Shown: positions 55,284 to 63,898 of the stretch, one piece after another | How the letters are laid out: each line of letters begins with the position of its first letter | How positions within the stretch are numbered: the stretch's first letter is position 1 | Assembly (NCBI RefSeq): GCF_015644665.1 | Contig: NZ_JADOBQ010000005.1 | Location: forward strand, 186,001-250,000 | DNA from: Roseobacter sp. MH60115 | Lineage (GTDB): Bacteria; Pseudomonadota; Alphaproteobacteria; Rhodobacterales; Rhodobacteraceae | Direction of reading: 5' to 3' | Length of the DNA stretch: 64,000 nt | Program-made: the position numbers and the translations under genes | Notes under the pieces: generated by a model | What the model saw: only the letters and a program-made list of their open reading frames with translations | Told to the model about the DNA's origin: nothing | The model's database searches: none

Positions 55284-57130
55284 CGGAACCAGAGAGCTTC
55301 CGGGATGATGTATGGGAAAACGCGGCCAATAAGGCCGCTTTTCAAGTTGCAATGGGGGCGGCGGCGCTCGTGCCGTTTTCCCTGCTTGCGGCTTGGGCGG
55401 CGCAGAATTCTCTTCTGCTCATCGGTGCAGGTGCTGCATTCTTCGCTGTGTTGGCTTTTCTCGGAGCACGGATGCAAAGCCTGCATGGGCGTATTCTTGT
55501 GGCGGTTGGGCTTGTAGGTCAGGCGATCTGCATCACCGCTGCGCTGTCGGGCCACGCCTGGCAAATCGACAGCCACATGATCTTCTTTGCTGTTCTTGCC
55601 GTCTGCATGGTGATGTCCGAACCTGTTGTCATTTTGGCAGCTGCGGCGGCTATTGCGATCCATCACCTCAGCCTGTCACTGGCTTTGCCCGCCCTTGTCT
55701 ATCCGTCCGTCGATATTGCAACCAACTTGCAGCGGACAGTTCTGCACGGTGCTGTGGTGGTGATCGAGGCCGGGGTCCTCTGGATCTCTCTCAAGCAGCG
55801 TAACAAGGCCTATCAGGAGAGCCTGGCAAAGAACCGGGAAGTGCAACAGTCGGCGGATGAGACCCGCGCGGCGCTGGCCAAGGCGGAAGTCGCAAAAACG
55901 GAGACCGAAGCAGCACTTGAAGCTGCCGAGAAGGCTCAGCAAGCGGCGCTTGAGGCGCGCCAAGCGGCTGAGATTGAAACCGAAAAGGCGATTGAAGCGG
56001 ATCGTCACGCCAGAGAAACCGAAGAGGCCGAGCGTCAGAAAAGCGCGAAGGTGGAGGCGGAGCAAAAGCGCGTGGTTGATACGCTGCGGCAGGCGCTGAA
56101 AAGCCTTTCAACCGGGGATCTCTCCAAGCCGATCAACGAGCCGCTGCCGGACCAGTACGAGGATCTGCGGCGGGATTTCAACAGTGCATTGGAAGAGCTG
56201 CGCGATGCCATGACGCTTGTGGATCAGAACGCGACCACGATCGTAGATGACGTGAATTCTATCGAACAAGCCGCAGAGACACTCGCAAAGCGCACCGAGG
56301 CACAGGCCTCGACGCTTGAGGAAACGACTGCGGCAATCACGCAAATTGCGACGAATTCGGGCAATGCGGCCAAAAGCGCCCAGCAGGCAAATGATGCTGT
56401 TTCCGAGGCAAAATCCAGAGCAGGCTCTTCGGACGAAATTGTCAAGAATGCCGTGGCCGCAATGGCTGAGATCGAGGATTCTTCCGGTCAGATTGCGAAG
56501 ATCGTGGGTGTGATTGAGGACATCGCTTTTCAGACCAATCTGCTGGCACTGAATGCCGGCGTGGAAGCGGCCCGCGCGGGGGACAAGGGGCGCGGATTTT
56601 CAGTTGTTGCATCAGAGGTGCGGGAACTGGCGCAGCGTTCGTCCGAGGCTGCGCGTGAAATCGGCGGCTTGATTGAAGCGAGCGGGCAACAGGTGTCCAA
56701 CGGCGTGGAGCTTGTCAACAAGGCTGGTACCGCATTGCAAAGCATCAATGGCTCAGTCGAAGAAATTGCGGAATATGTGGCGGTGATCGCTACAGCGGCA
56801 GCAGAACAATCCATGAGTATTTCCGAGTCCAACGAGGCGATGCAGCAGCTCGAAGATGTTACGCAGCAAAACGCCGCGATGTTTGAGGAAACAAACGCCG
56901 TGACGCAATCCCTTGCGGAGCAGGCCGAACATCTCAAACAGGCCATGGCGCGGTTCACGATTGGAGGCGAACGGCCCGCGCCAAAGCCCGCTGCCAAAAC
57001 CTCGTCGTCCGAAAGCCAAAAGCCGGCACCGAACGCTTCACCGCGCGCCGCTGCGCCTGCGTTTGACGGGAATGCTGCTCTTGCCCTACCGGATGATGAC
57101 CTGGCGGACTCGGGATGGGAAGAATTCTGA
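55280..57130 (+). CDS. methyl-accepting chemotaxis protein
   Basis: A 616-residue receptor. The N-terminus (about 15-165) is a bundle of about six helices with almost no periplasmic loop and conserved His residues ([26 protein letters not shown]), so the signal is probably sensed within the membrane. A charged coiled coil (about 190-275) leads to a HAMP-like part and the signalling hairpin [20 protein letters not shown]. It ends GWEEF, a W-x-x-F pentapeptide like the E. coli NWETF that tethers CheR. Its start overlaps the upstream gene by four bases. Confidence 0.93.
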   Translation: MTEPESFRDDVWENAANKAAFQVAMGAAALVPFSLLAAWAAQNSLLLIGAGAAFFAVLAFLGARMQSLHGRILVAVGLVGQAICITAALSGHAWQIDSHMIFFAVLAVCMVMSEPVVILAAAAAIAIHHLSLSLALPALVYPSVDIATNLQRTVLHGAVVVIEAGVLWISLKQRNKAYQESLAKNREVQQSADETRAALAKAEVAKTETEAALEAAEKAQQAALEARQAAEIETEKAIEADRHARETEEAERQKSAKVEAEQKRVVDTLRQALKSLSTGDLSKPINEPLPDQYEDLRRDFNSALEELRDAMTLVDQNATTIVDDVNSIEQAAETLAKRTEAQASTLEETTAAITQIATNSGNAAKSAQQANDAVSEAKSRAGSSDEIVKNAVAAMAEIEDSSGQIAKIVGVIEDIAFQTNLLALNAGVEAARAGDKGRGFSVVASEVRELAQRSSEAAREIGGLIEASGQQVSNGVELVNKAGTALQSINGSVEEIAEYVAVIATAAAEQSMSISESNEAMQQLEDVTQQNAAMFEETNAVTQSLAEQAEHLKQAMARFTIGGERPAPKPAAKTSSSESQKPAPNASPRAAAPAFDGNAALALPDDDLADSGWEEF

Positions 57131-57200
57131 CATCAGACCTAACTTCTCTTATGCACCCCGTGCCTGATACAAGCGAAGATCATGACTTGGTCTGAAAAGA

Positions 57201-57230
57201 AAAAAGCCACGCTGGTATGGCGTGGCTTTT
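57201..57230 (-). terminator. terminator after rpmE
   Basis: On the minus strand AAAAGCCACGC, a seven-base loop and GCGTGGCTTTT form an 11-bp stem with a T-tract. It lies about 25 bp after the rpmE stop and ends the minus-strand ribosomal protein operon. Confidence 0.9.
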
Positions 57231-57253
57231 GTCTGGCTGCATAGTCCTTGGCT

Positions 57254-57475
57254 TTAGAAGCCAAGACCCGCATATTTGTTTTTGAACTTGGAAACGCGGC
57301 CACCCGTATCCATCAGGCGCGAAGAACCGCCAGTCCATGCCGGATGTACCGAGGGATCGATATCGAGCGACAACTGATCGCCTTCCTTGCCCCAAGTCGA
57401 TTTCATCTGCACAACGGTGCCATCGGTCATTTTGACGTCGATGATGTGATATTCGGGATGTGTATCTGCTTTCAT
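57254..57475 (-). CDS. rpmE: 50S ribosomal protein L31
   Basis: A 73-residue protein with the L31 pattern [28 protein letters not shown] and DTGGRVSKF. It lacks the CxxC pair of zinc-binding L31, so it is the zinc-free form. It lies 11 bp downstream of rplS on the minus strand and ends with a strong terminator. Confidence 0.95.
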   Translation of the reverse strand: MKADTHPEYHIIDVKMTDGTVVQMKSTWGKEGDQLSLDIDPSVHPAWTGGSSRLMDTGGRVSKFKNKYAGLGF

Positions 57476-57486
57476 CGAAAGGCTCC

Positions 57487-57870
57487 TTACGCGTCTTTTG
57501 CCGCGAGCGGCTTGTAGTTGGAATTCTCGGTGATCCGTGCGGATTTGCCGCGACGGCTGCGCAGATAGTAGAGTTTGGCACGGCGCACACGACCGCGGCG
57601 CACGACAGTGATGCTGTCGATGTTGGTCGAATGCAGTGGGAACACCCGCTCCACGCCTTCGCCAAACGAAATTTTGCGAACTGTGAAGGACCCGGCAATA
57701 CCCTTGCCATTGTTGCGGGCAATGCAGACGCCTTCGTAGTTTTGCACACGGGTACGTGTGCCTTCGGTTACTTTGAACCCGACACGGACGGTGTCGCCCG
57801 CGCGAAAGTCAGGGATTTCTTTCCCAAGAGCGGCGATTTGTTCCGCTTCAATCTCAGCAATCAGATCCAT
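57487..57870 (-). CDS. rplS: 50S ribosomal protein L19
   Basis: A 127-residue protein with [54 protein letters not shown] and [14 protein letters not shown], the standard L19 sequence. The frame stays open upstream for 430 bp, but ATG 57870 has AGGAGA seven bases upstream and fits the family start (MDLIAEIE). It forms the 30S/50S bridge. trmD is usually the neighbour; here about 1 kb separates them. Confidence 0.96.
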   Translation of the reverse strand: MDLIAEIEAEQIAALGKEIPDFRAGDTVRVGFKVTEGTRTRVQNYEGVCIARNNGKGIAGSFTVRKISFGEGVERVFPLHSTNIDSITVVRRGRVRRAKLYYLRSRRGKSARITENSNYKPLAAKDA

Positions 57871-58459
57871 CTGATCGTCTCCTATGATGCTCGTGGTTTG
57901 TTCCACGAAGGTTGTGCACGCGCTTTGCTGCGTGACATTTGGCGCGTTCCAGAGCTTCCGGTCTGTCATCGGGTTCGCGCATCGCGCCCGCCGGGAGAGT
58001 TCAAACGTCGTTTCTTTTACAGGCGCTGTCAGGTGGCCGGAGGGACAGAAAGGATCACCCGAATCCAACAGCAAAAGGTCCAGATCGCAAAAACGATTCC
58101 GAACTCGCGCGGTATAGGGGGGAAGCTGTCGCGGATCAAGCCTTATCAAAAGCATGTATCGGTGCGCTGGTATTAGGCAAAGTGGGATTGCGCTCTTCTG
58201 AAATGACGCTGATGAACTGGTGCCGGAGACGATGACAGCGAAACCGGAGACTACAATCCTGCAATGGCTTGCCGTCAGGCTGGTGCTGCGGTTTGGCACA
58301 GCCTCAATCTGTGATGTGAAGCGATGCGCGGCCTAAGGCCTCTATCCTGAAGAGCCCGGCCATCGATTAGGTGCCGCGCTTTTATCGGCGTAGCTGCCTG
58401 GAACCGCTTCAAACCTGACGTAAAAATGAGGCGGGACGCCCTGTTTCTAAACCAATGCT
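57871..58459. other. intergenic region between rplS and the hypothetical gene
   Basis: About 590 bp without a recognised gene. The open frame continuous with rplS has no family features and no start signal. Some plus-strand frames exist but show no motif or ribosome site. The rplS promoter or leader should lie near 57870-58000. Confidence 0.4.
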
Positions 58460-58771
58460 TCAGCAGTCCATCACCGCAAAACGCATGGGCAAAGCCTTGC
58501 GCAGAACGTTGATTGAGATGTGCGCCTCTGAATAAAGCTGTGCATTCTCGTCGAGCTTGGGCGGCTGAACGCGTGCCGCATTGGGTTTGCGTCCCTGAGG
58601 TGCTGCAGGCACTGGCGAGAGCTTCACACGATTCGATTGCTCAACCGCCTGCGGGGGCGGTGCCGTCCGCGCGTTGCGATAGTAAAACCGCGTGTACTGC
58701 ACATCCGGCTGATGAGCCGGCGGCTTTTTGTTCCCGGTGGCACGGTTCGGCGCGCCAAACAACTTCAGCAT
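58460..58771 (-). CDS. hypothetical Pro-rich protein
   Basis: A 103-residue frame between trmD and rplS. The composition is rich in Pro, Ala and Asn with basic stretches (PPPQAVEQSNRVKLSP, APQGRKPNAARVQPP) and no membrane segment or signal peptide. GGGGTG lies near the ATG, and most third codon positions are G or C, as in nearby genes. No family is recognised. It could be real or a chance frame in a 1-kb gap. Confidence 0.4.
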   Translation of the reverse strand: MLKLFGAPNRATGNKKPPAHQPDVQYTRFYYRNARTAPPPQAVEQSNRVKLSPVPAAPQGRKPNAARVQPPKLDENAQLYSEAHISINVLRKALPMRFAVMDC

Positions 58772-58902
58772 GTGACATCACCCCTGACCAACACTTGGGA
58801 CCATCTTCAATTGAAAATTTGTCTATTTTTAGTCAGATGCGCTGCATATTGGGGCGAGAATCTGGCAGCGGGTTGCGCCATTGGCCACGCAAGGCCGTGG
58901 GA

Positions 58903-59694
58903 TCAGCCCTTTGTCTTGAAGGCTTCCCAAAGGTCGGGCCTGCGCGTCCGGGTCAAATCCTCCGACTGAGCGCGACGCCATTTTTCGACCTCGCCGTGAT
59001 TGCCGGATGTCAGCACCGACGGAATTTCACGATCCATCCAGACCGCCGGGCGCGTGTACTGAGGGTGCTCCAAGAGCCCTTGAGAATGGCTTTCGTCAAC
59101 CGTGCTTTCCGCATTGCCAAGCACCCCGGGCAGCAGTCGAACGGTGGCATCGATCACCGCCTGCGCGGCCAGTTCACCACCGGTCATGACAAAGTCACCC
59201 AGTGAGACTTCGGTGATCTGATAGTGTTCCAAGACACGTTCATCGACGCCCTCAAAACGCCCACACAGCAAGGTAACGCCATCGCAGCGCGCCAGATCTC
59301 TGGCCATCGCTTGATCAAATCGGCGCCCTCGGGGTGACATGTAAAGGATTGGCCAGCGCTCTGTTGCACGGCTCTGTGCCGCCTCAATGGCCGGGCCAAC
59401 GACGTCAGCCCGCAGCACCATCCCCGCGCCACCACCCGCCGGTGTGTCATCCACATTGCGGTGTTTCCCAATGCCGAAATCACGCAGATCATGGGTGTGC
59501 AACTGCCAGCGACCTTCCTGCAAGGCCTTGCCAGTCAGGGAAAGGCCAAGCGTTCCGGGAAAGGCGTCGGGGAAAAGCGTCACGATCCGCACTTGCCACA
59601 CGTCCGCCAGCTCCTCCGCTCCGGACATCAGACCGCGCGGCTTTGCCGTTGCGCGGATTGTTTTGCGGCCAAAGGATTTAGGTTTTTCACTCAC
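58903..59694 (-). CDS. trmD: tRNA (guanine-N1)-methyltransferase
   Basis: A SpoU-TrmD (trefoil knot) enzyme of about 263 residues that makes m1G37 in tRNAs. It has RIVTLFPDAFPG, DLRDFGIGKHRNVDDTPAGGGAGMVLR, LCGRFEGVDERVLEH, SLGDFVMTGGELAAQ and the SSHSQGLLEHPQYTRP-type C-terminal stretch. I prefer GTG 59694 (MSEKPKSFGR), which has AAGG nine bases upstream; an ATG at 59736 is also in frame. It lies in the rpsP-rimM-trmD-rplS group, 135 bp after rimM. Confidence 0.95.
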   Translation of the reverse strand: MSEKPKSFGRKTIRATAKPRGLMSGAEELADVWQVRIVTLFPDAFPGTLGLSLTGKALQEGRWQLHTHDLRDFGIGKHRNVDDTPAGGGAGMVLRADVVGPAIEAAQSRATERWPILYMSPRGRRFDQAMARDLARCDGVTLLCGRFEGVDERVLEHYQITEVSLGDFVMTGGELAAQAVIDATVRLLPGVLGNAESTVDESHSQGLLEHPQYTRPAVWMDREIPSVLTSGNHGEVEKWRRAQSEDLTRTRRPDLWEAFKTKG

Positions 59695-59829
59695 GGTAGG
59701 CTGCCTTGGTTTTTGTGGCCCACTGCGCTTTTGCATGGGTGGGCGTTAGGTTACGACCCGAAACATCCATTCGTGCGGTCAGACGATGGCGTCAACGTGA
59801 AGCACGGGGGGGCCATGCTCCAGCGCTGT

Positions 59830-60336
59830 TCAAAACAGACCGATGGGTGGGTCTGCAACAATGCGCCCCGCCGCAAGATCAACGGTCGGAACCGCGTCCA
59901 TTGTAAAAGGGAGCAGGACGGTTTCCGAAGATCCGGGTCGCTGCACTTCCAGCAAATCCCCCGCGCCATGGTCCAGAACGGTCTTGATCCGGCCCAGCAA
60001 GGTGCCGCCCGTGTCCACCACCTCAAGGCCAATCAAATCCGTGTGGTAGTATTCATCGTCGGGCAGGGACGGCAGCTGGTCGCGGGTGGCGAAAAGCTGT
60101 GTGCCTTTGAGCGCATCAGCCTCTTCCTTTGTGGAAACCTCGACGATACGCGCGACAAAGCCATTCTTGATCGAGCGCACCAATGCGAGGTGAAACAACC
60201 GGCTGCCGTCTTCAGTGGCCAGCGGGCTGTAGCTTTCGATATCTTCGGGAATGGAGCAGAAACTCTTGATGCGCAGCTCACCGCGCACGCCGTAAGACCC
60301 GCCAATGGCCCCGACGCAGATTCTCTCGTCTCTCAT
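59830..60336 (-). CDS. rimM: 16S rRNA processing protein RimM
   Basis: A 168-residue ribosome maturation factor that binds S19 and helps form the 30S head. It opens [23 protein letters not shown] and has the C-terminal PRC-barrel with [18 protein letters not shown] and [22 protein letters not shown] 60336 has AGGAG seven bases upstream and overlaps the upstream 47-residue gene by four bases (ATGA). Confidence 0.95.
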   Translation of the reverse strand: MRDERICVGAIGGSYGVRGELRIKSFCSIPEDIESYSPLATEDGSRLFHLALVRSIKNGFVARIVEVSTKEEADALKGTQLFATRDQLPSLPDDEYYHTDLIGLEVVDTGGTLLGRIKTVLDHGAGDLLEVQRPGSSETVLLPFTMDAVPTVDLAAGRIVADPPIGLF

Positions 60337-60476
60337 TCTTCCACTCCTATGCACAAACCTTCGGAAATTGCGCCGCCGCGATCAAGACATGTGTCTCGTT
60401 GATTGGCCCGCTCAAAGAAAATCCCCGCCAGAAAGGCGACGGTGATGAGCATCAGAGAGCGGATTGGTCTGAACAT
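60333..60476 (-). CDS. small single-helix membrane protein between rpsP and rimM
   Basis: A 47-residue frame starting [20 protein letters not shown] with one membrane helix (about 6-20), followed by [22 protein letters not shown] with two Cys. It overlaps rimM by four bases, which strongly suggests real translation coupling. No family is recognised; the two Cys after the helix would face the periplasm if the N-terminus is in the cytoplasm, and could form a disulfide. Confidence 0.65.
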   Translation of the reverse strand: MFRPIRSLMLITVAFLAGIFFERANQRDTCLDRGGAISEGLCIGVEE

Positions 60477-60506
60477 CACAGGTCCGGACAGGAATGAGAC
60501 AGCGAT

Positions 60507-60528
60507 GGGCCCGCGCAATCGCGGGCCC
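60507..60528 (-). other. intercistronic hairpin downstream of rpsP
   Basis: GGGCCCGCG-CAAT-CGCGGGCCC is a perfect 9-bp stem 56 bp after the rpsP stop. No T-run follows on the minus strand, so it is likelier to protect the rpsP message or cause partial attenuation than to end transcription. Confidence 0.65.
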
Positions 60529-60583
60529 TTGCAGGTGTAAAAGGGCGGGGCAGTCACACTGGCGACGGCCCCAAACTGGAGGC

Positions 60584-60970
60584 TTACTCTGCGGTTTCTT
60601 CGGCGGGTGCCTCTTCAGCAGGTGCGGCGGCCTCAGCGGCCTTTGCCGCTTTTTCTTCCGCACGTTCCTGCGCTTTCTTGCCCGGTGTGCCCTTGTTGGG
60701 GTTGTTGCGCTCGGTTTTTTCTTTCAGACCAGCAGCTTCCAGCATGCGTGCTACGCGGTCCGTGGGCTGTGCGCCCTGACCCAACCAATGCTGAACGCGC
60801 TCGACGTCCATCTTCACACGCTCTTCGCTGTCTTTCGGCAGCAGCGGGTTGTATGTGCCCAGCTTCTCGATGAAGCGGCCATCGCGTGGCATGCGGCTGT
60901 CCGCTGCGACGATCCGGTAAAAGGGGCGTTTCTTGGAGCCGCCACGGGCGAGACGAATTTTCATAGCCAT
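60584..60970 (-). CDS. rpsP: 30S ribosomal protein S16
   Basis: A 128-residue protein with the S16 core [21 protein letters not shown] and [14 protein letters not shown] (about 1-85). The C-terminal third (about 88-128) is a repetitive Ala/Glu/Lys tail, longer than in the usual 80-90 residue S16 but seen in alphaproteobacteria. AAGGA lies nine bases before ATG 60970. It heads the minus-strand rpsP-rimM-trmD group. Confidence 0.96.
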   Translation of the reverse strand: MAMKIRLARGGSKKRPFYRIVAADSRMPRDGRFIEKLGTYNPLLPKDSEERVKMDVERVQHWLGQGAQPTDRVARMLEAAGLKEKTERNNPNKGTPGKKAQERAEEKAAKAAEAAAPAEEAPAEETAE

Positions 60971-60996
60971 TGTAGTATTTCCTTCTGAGTTCAGTG

Positions 60997-61023
60997 GGTA
61001 AGGTGGGCTTTCAGGCCACCTTA
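60997..61023. repeat. dispersed GTAGGGTGGGC-type repeat, copy 3
   Basis: GGTAAGGTGGGCTTTCAGGC followed by CACCTTA, a hairpin with arms TAAGGTGG / CCACCTTA. It overlaps the last three bases of the chorismate mutase gene and lies just before rpsP. It is the least conserved of the copies in the window. Confidence 0.7.
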
Positions 61024-61317
61024 TGTCTGGTGGAGTTGGTGGTGCTGAATGACTTCAGCGATGATGAAGTTGAGAAACTTCTTGGCGAATTCGGGGTCCA
61101 GATCGGCCCGGTTCGCCAAATCTTCGAGCCGCTCGATCTGTGCCGCTTCGCGCGCGGGATCGGACGGGGGAAGGTCGTGTGCAGCCTTGAGTTTCCCCAC
61201 GGCCTGCGTGTGCTTGAACCGCTCGCCCAGCGTATAGACGAGGATCGCATCGAGACGGTCGATAGAAGCGCGGTGCTCTTTCAGCACCTCTGCAGCACGG
61301 GTTACGGCATCGGTCAT
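61021..61317 (-). CDS. aroQ: chorismate mutase, AroQ type
   Basis: A 98-residue helical protein that converts chorismate to prephenate. The AroQ core is seen in [32 protein letters not shown] (Arg, Asp and Lys of the active site) and the C-terminal [14 protein letters not shown]. It feeds the separate pheA at 5692. ATG 61317 is preceded by GGGAAG. The gene lies upstream of rpsP on the same strand, about 50 bp apart. Confidence 0.92.
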   Translation of the reverse strand: MTDAVTRAAEVLKEHRASIDRLDAILVYTLGERFKHTQAVGKLKAAHDLPPSDPAREAAQIERLEDLANRADLDPEFAKKFLNFIIAEVIQHHQLHQT

Positions 61318-61409
61318 CTTAAAACTTCCCATGGGCGTCAGCGACGCAAATTCCGGATGCCAGACCACGATGGGTCACAGCCGGCGCCTCAGATACTGCA
61401 AGATATGGA

Positions 61410-62015
61410 TCAGTCAATGGCCCATCCTTTCGGTTTAAAAAGCGGGTCAGCATAGTGGCCGATTTCCATTTCGATCCCATGGGCCAGTTGGGAGCCCTGC
61501 AAATCAGCCGCGGATGGATGGCGATAGACCGCGTCATTGCCATCAATCGTTGCCGCAGCCGGGTCCTTGACCGCACCCAAACGCTCGGCCAGCCGTATAC
61601 TGTCGAGGTTCTTGGGATCGATGTAGCTGACCGCGGCATCCCAGGCCTTTTCCCGGTAGAGATAGTCGCGCACCTTATGCGTCGCTTCCAGCGCATAGCC
61701 TTTCCCGGCCTTATCCGGCCAGATCACCCAGGCGATTTCCGCTTCGGGCCACTTTGCGGGTTTCCACCCGCCCGCCATGCCCAGCGTTTCATCGGAGGCC
61801 TTGTCGTGGATCATCCACATGCCATAGCCGCGGATCTGCCAATGACCGATCTCGGCGGCATAGAGCATCCATGCTTCATAGGCGTTCAGCGGCCCGCCCA
61901 TGAAACGGGCGCGGTAGCTGGTGAAGGTGGCCTTGAAGTCCGGGTAATCCTCGGGCTCCGGGCCGCGCAGGATCAGCCGCCCGGTTTCGAGGCGTGGAAT
62001 GGAGGTGCCGGTCAT
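61410..62015 (-). CDS. GNAT family N-acetyltransferase (paralogue 1)
   Basis: A 201-residue RimJ/RimL-type acetyltransferase. It has LETGRLILRGPEPEDYPDF at the N-terminus, the acetyl-CoA loop as VIWPDKAGKGYALEATHKVRDYL and the C-terminal SYIDPKNLDSIRLAERLGA. It carries about 35 extra C-terminal residues (HPSAADLQGSQLAH...) not found in the neighbouring paralogues. Start ATG 62015 overlaps the upstream paralogue by four bases. Substrate unknown. Confidence 0.9.
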   Translation of the reverse strand: MTGTSIPRLETGRLILRGPEPEDYPDFKATFTSYRARFMGGPLNAYEAWMLYAAEIGHWQIRGYGMWMIHDKASDETLGMAGGWKPAKWPEAEIAWVIWPDKAGKGYALEATHKVRDYLYREKAWDAAVSYIDPKNLDSIRLAERLGAVKDPAAATIDGNDAVYRHPSAADLQGSQLAHGIEMEIGHYADPLFKPKGWAID

Positions 62016-62569
62016 GCGCGCGCACCTCCTGTGTTGTAACGCCAGACCTGGGCGTCATCGACCATACCGTCCCGCACCGCCCCAAGCCGCGATGCCAAAC
62101 GGGCGGCGCGGGCGTTTTCGGGATCAATGTAGCTGACCAGCGTTGTCCAGCCCAGTGTATCAAAGGCATGCGCCCGGGCAGCTGTCGCCGCCTCAACGGC
62201 GATGCCTTGCCCCTCGGCTTCGGGCAACAGGAGGAAGCCCAGTTCGGGTTCCAGATCACCGGGTTCAAATCCCAAGAGGACGAAGCCCGCGATATCGCCT
62301 GCCGCGCCAATGGTCCAGACGCCATGGCCGTGCAGCAACCACGTGGCGGTCATCTGGGTGAAGTCGGCCCAGGCCTCCTCCCGCGTCATCGGGCCACCAA
62401 AATACGCCCCGCGATCTGTGCAGGCAATGCTGGCAAAGGCGTCGAAATCCTCGACTTTCGGCGCACGCAGCACAAGGCGCTCGGTCACCAGAAGCGGCAA
62501 CTGACCTTGCAACGCCAAGGCAAAGGCGGCTGCGGCACCGGTCGAGGGTGTTTCACAGGCAAACCTCAC
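62012..62569 (-). CDS. GNAT family N-acetyltransferase (paralogue 2)
   Basis: A 185-residue acetyltransferase of the same group. TERLVLRAPKVEDFDAF, LLLPEAEGQGIAVEAATAARAHAF and VSYIDPENARAARLASRLGAV match paralogue 1 in order and spacing. About 28 extra residues precede the usual TERLxLR start. It overlaps both neighbours by four bases (ATGA). Confidence 0.9.
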   Translation of the reverse strand: MRFACETPSTGAAAAFALALQGQLPLLVTERLVLRAPKVEDFDAFASIACTDRGAYFGGPMTREEAWADFTQMTATWLLHGHGVWTIGAAGDIAGFVLLGFEPGDLEPELGFLLLPEAEGQGIAVEAATAARAHAFDTLGWTTLVSYIDPENARAARLASRLGAVRDGMVDDAQVWRYNTGGARA

Positions 62570-63066
62570 GCCGCCACCTCGTAGCGGTAGACCACGTCGT
62601 CCGGATCATGGGTTCTGGCGTCCGGATCATGCGCCGCCCCCAGCCTTTCAGCCAAAGCGATGGAGCGGGCATTGTCACGGTGGATGTAGCTCACCAGCGA
62701 CGCCGGTCTGATTTCCTGCCGTGTATAGGCCAGCGCCAGCGCGGCCGCTTCACAGGCAAGCCCGCGCCCTTCGAAACCGTCAAAGAGGATATAGCCAAGC
62801 TCGGTTTCGGCAAAATGCGGCGGCTGCGTGATGGCGACCTGTCCCGCAATCTCGCCGTCCACTTCGATGGCCCAACCGCCCATGCCCATCAACTCCCAGG
62901 AGCCAACTTCGGAGGCAAGCCCGTACCAGAGGTGGGTTTTGTTGTCCGGCCCGTCAACGAATTGCGCGCGCGGGGTCTGGAAGAAGGCCCAAAAGGCTTC
63001 CAGGTCTTCCATGACATGGGGACGCAGGCGCAGACGATCGCCGGTTATGACGGGTGCGGTGGTCAC
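62566..63066 (-). CDS. GNAT family N-acetyltransferase (paralogue 3)
   Basis: A 166-residue acetyltransferase. TGDRLRLRPHVMEDLEAF, LFDGFEGRGLACEAAALALAY and VSYIHRDNARSIALAERLGAAHD match the neighbouring copies. It is the most compact of the four, consisting of the GNAT core only. Overlaps of four bases occur at both ends. Confidence 0.9.
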   Translation of the reverse strand: MTTAPVITGDRLRLRPHVMEDLEAFWAFFQTPRAQFVDGPDNKTHLWYGLASEVGSWELMGMGGWAIEVDGEIAGQVAITQPPHFAETELGYILFDGFEGRGLACEAAALALAYTRQEIRPASLVSYIHRDNARSIALAERLGAAHDPDARTHDPDDVVYRYEVAA

Positions 63067-63566
63067 GCGGCGATCCTATACGTCAGGGCGCCGGGATAGC
63101 GGTCAAAGGCGGGCGGCTGTCCGGCGCGCGCGCCCAGTTTCTCGGCAATGCGGCAAGAGCCGGTGTTCTCGGGCGCCACACGGATCAGCAGTTCTGTCCA
63201 CCCGATCCGATCCAGCAGGTGATCCACCACCGCGCGCGCGGCTTCAGTGGCAAAGCCTTTGCCCTCATCCGCGCCGTTCCAGATGGTCCAGGAAAGCTCC
63301 GGCGCTGTCTGGTCCGTCAAGTGCAACGGGCCCACGTGACCTACGGCGCGCCCCTCGTGTTCCATCACGTAGCGCCCAAAGCCCCGCAGGGCCCAGTGCC
63401 CAATCATGGCGGCGAACCGGTTGAATGCGGCAGGGGCGTCGAAAGGCCCACCTACGTGGACCGCGCGGTCGCTTGCGCAATAGACCGTGTAGGCGGAGAG
63501 GTCGTCCGCCCGTGGCTGGCGCAGCGCAAGCCGTGCCGTCGAGAGGGTGCGCGCCACCTGCATCAC
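63063..63566 (-). CDS. GNAT family N-acetyltransferase (paralogue 4)
   Basis: A 167-residue acetyltransferase. STARLALRQPRADDLSAY, WNGADEGKGFATEAARAVVDHLL and IRVAPENTGSCRIAEKLGARAG match the family signature. It overlaps paralogue 3 and the NIPSNAP gene by four bases each, so the whole run behaves as one operon. Confidence 0.9.
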   Translation of the reverse strand: MMQVARTLSTARLALRQPRADDLSAYTVYCASDRAVHVGGPFDAPAAFNRFAAMIGHWALRGFGRYVMEHEGRAVGHVGPLHLTDQTAPELSWTIWNGADEGKGFATEAARAVVDHLLDRIGWTELLIRVAPENTGSCRIAEKLGARAGQPPAFDRYPGALTYRIAA

Positions 63567-63898
63567 ATCAGCCCCAGATCGGCCGGGCTTTCGCCTTCCA
63601 GAACGGGGCGGGTGAAGTGGCGGTCATAGCGGCGGATGCACTGCGTGCGTTCGGCGTGCGCATAGGTGGCGATGCAGGCGGGGTCGGTCGCCATTTCGGT
63701 ACGGTAGGCTTCGTAAGCCGCGAGCGACGGGAAGCTGAACGCACACCATGCCAGATCGGATGGCCCTTCGGAGGGCAGCCAGTAGCCATGATGCGTGCCG
63801 CCCATGCGGTTGATGTTGTGAATCCACGCTTTGGCATAGATTTCAAAATCAGCCACTTTCGCCGGGTCGATCTCGTATTTCAGGAAACAAGTAATCAT
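63563..63898 (-). CDS. NIPSNAP family protein
   Basis: A 111-residue protein of the NIPSNAP/DUF1330-like ferredoxin-like alpha-beta fold. ITCFLKYEIDPAKVADFEIYAKAW and GGTHHGYWLPSEG with AAYEAYRTEMATDP match bacterial NIPSNAP proteins. Their function is unknown. It sits inside the GNAT operon, overlapping its neighbours by four bases on both sides. Confidence 0.88.
   Translation of the reverse strand: MITCFLKYEIDPAKVADFEIYAKAWIHNINRMGGTHHGYWLPSEGPSDLAWCAFSFPSLAAYEAYRTEMATDPACIATYAHAERTQCIRRYDRHFTRPVLEGESPADLGLM

Noticed and set aside
57871-58299. N-terminal extension of rplS to 270 codons
   Set aside because: The upstream part shows no ribosomal protein features, and the normal L19 start has a good ribosome site.
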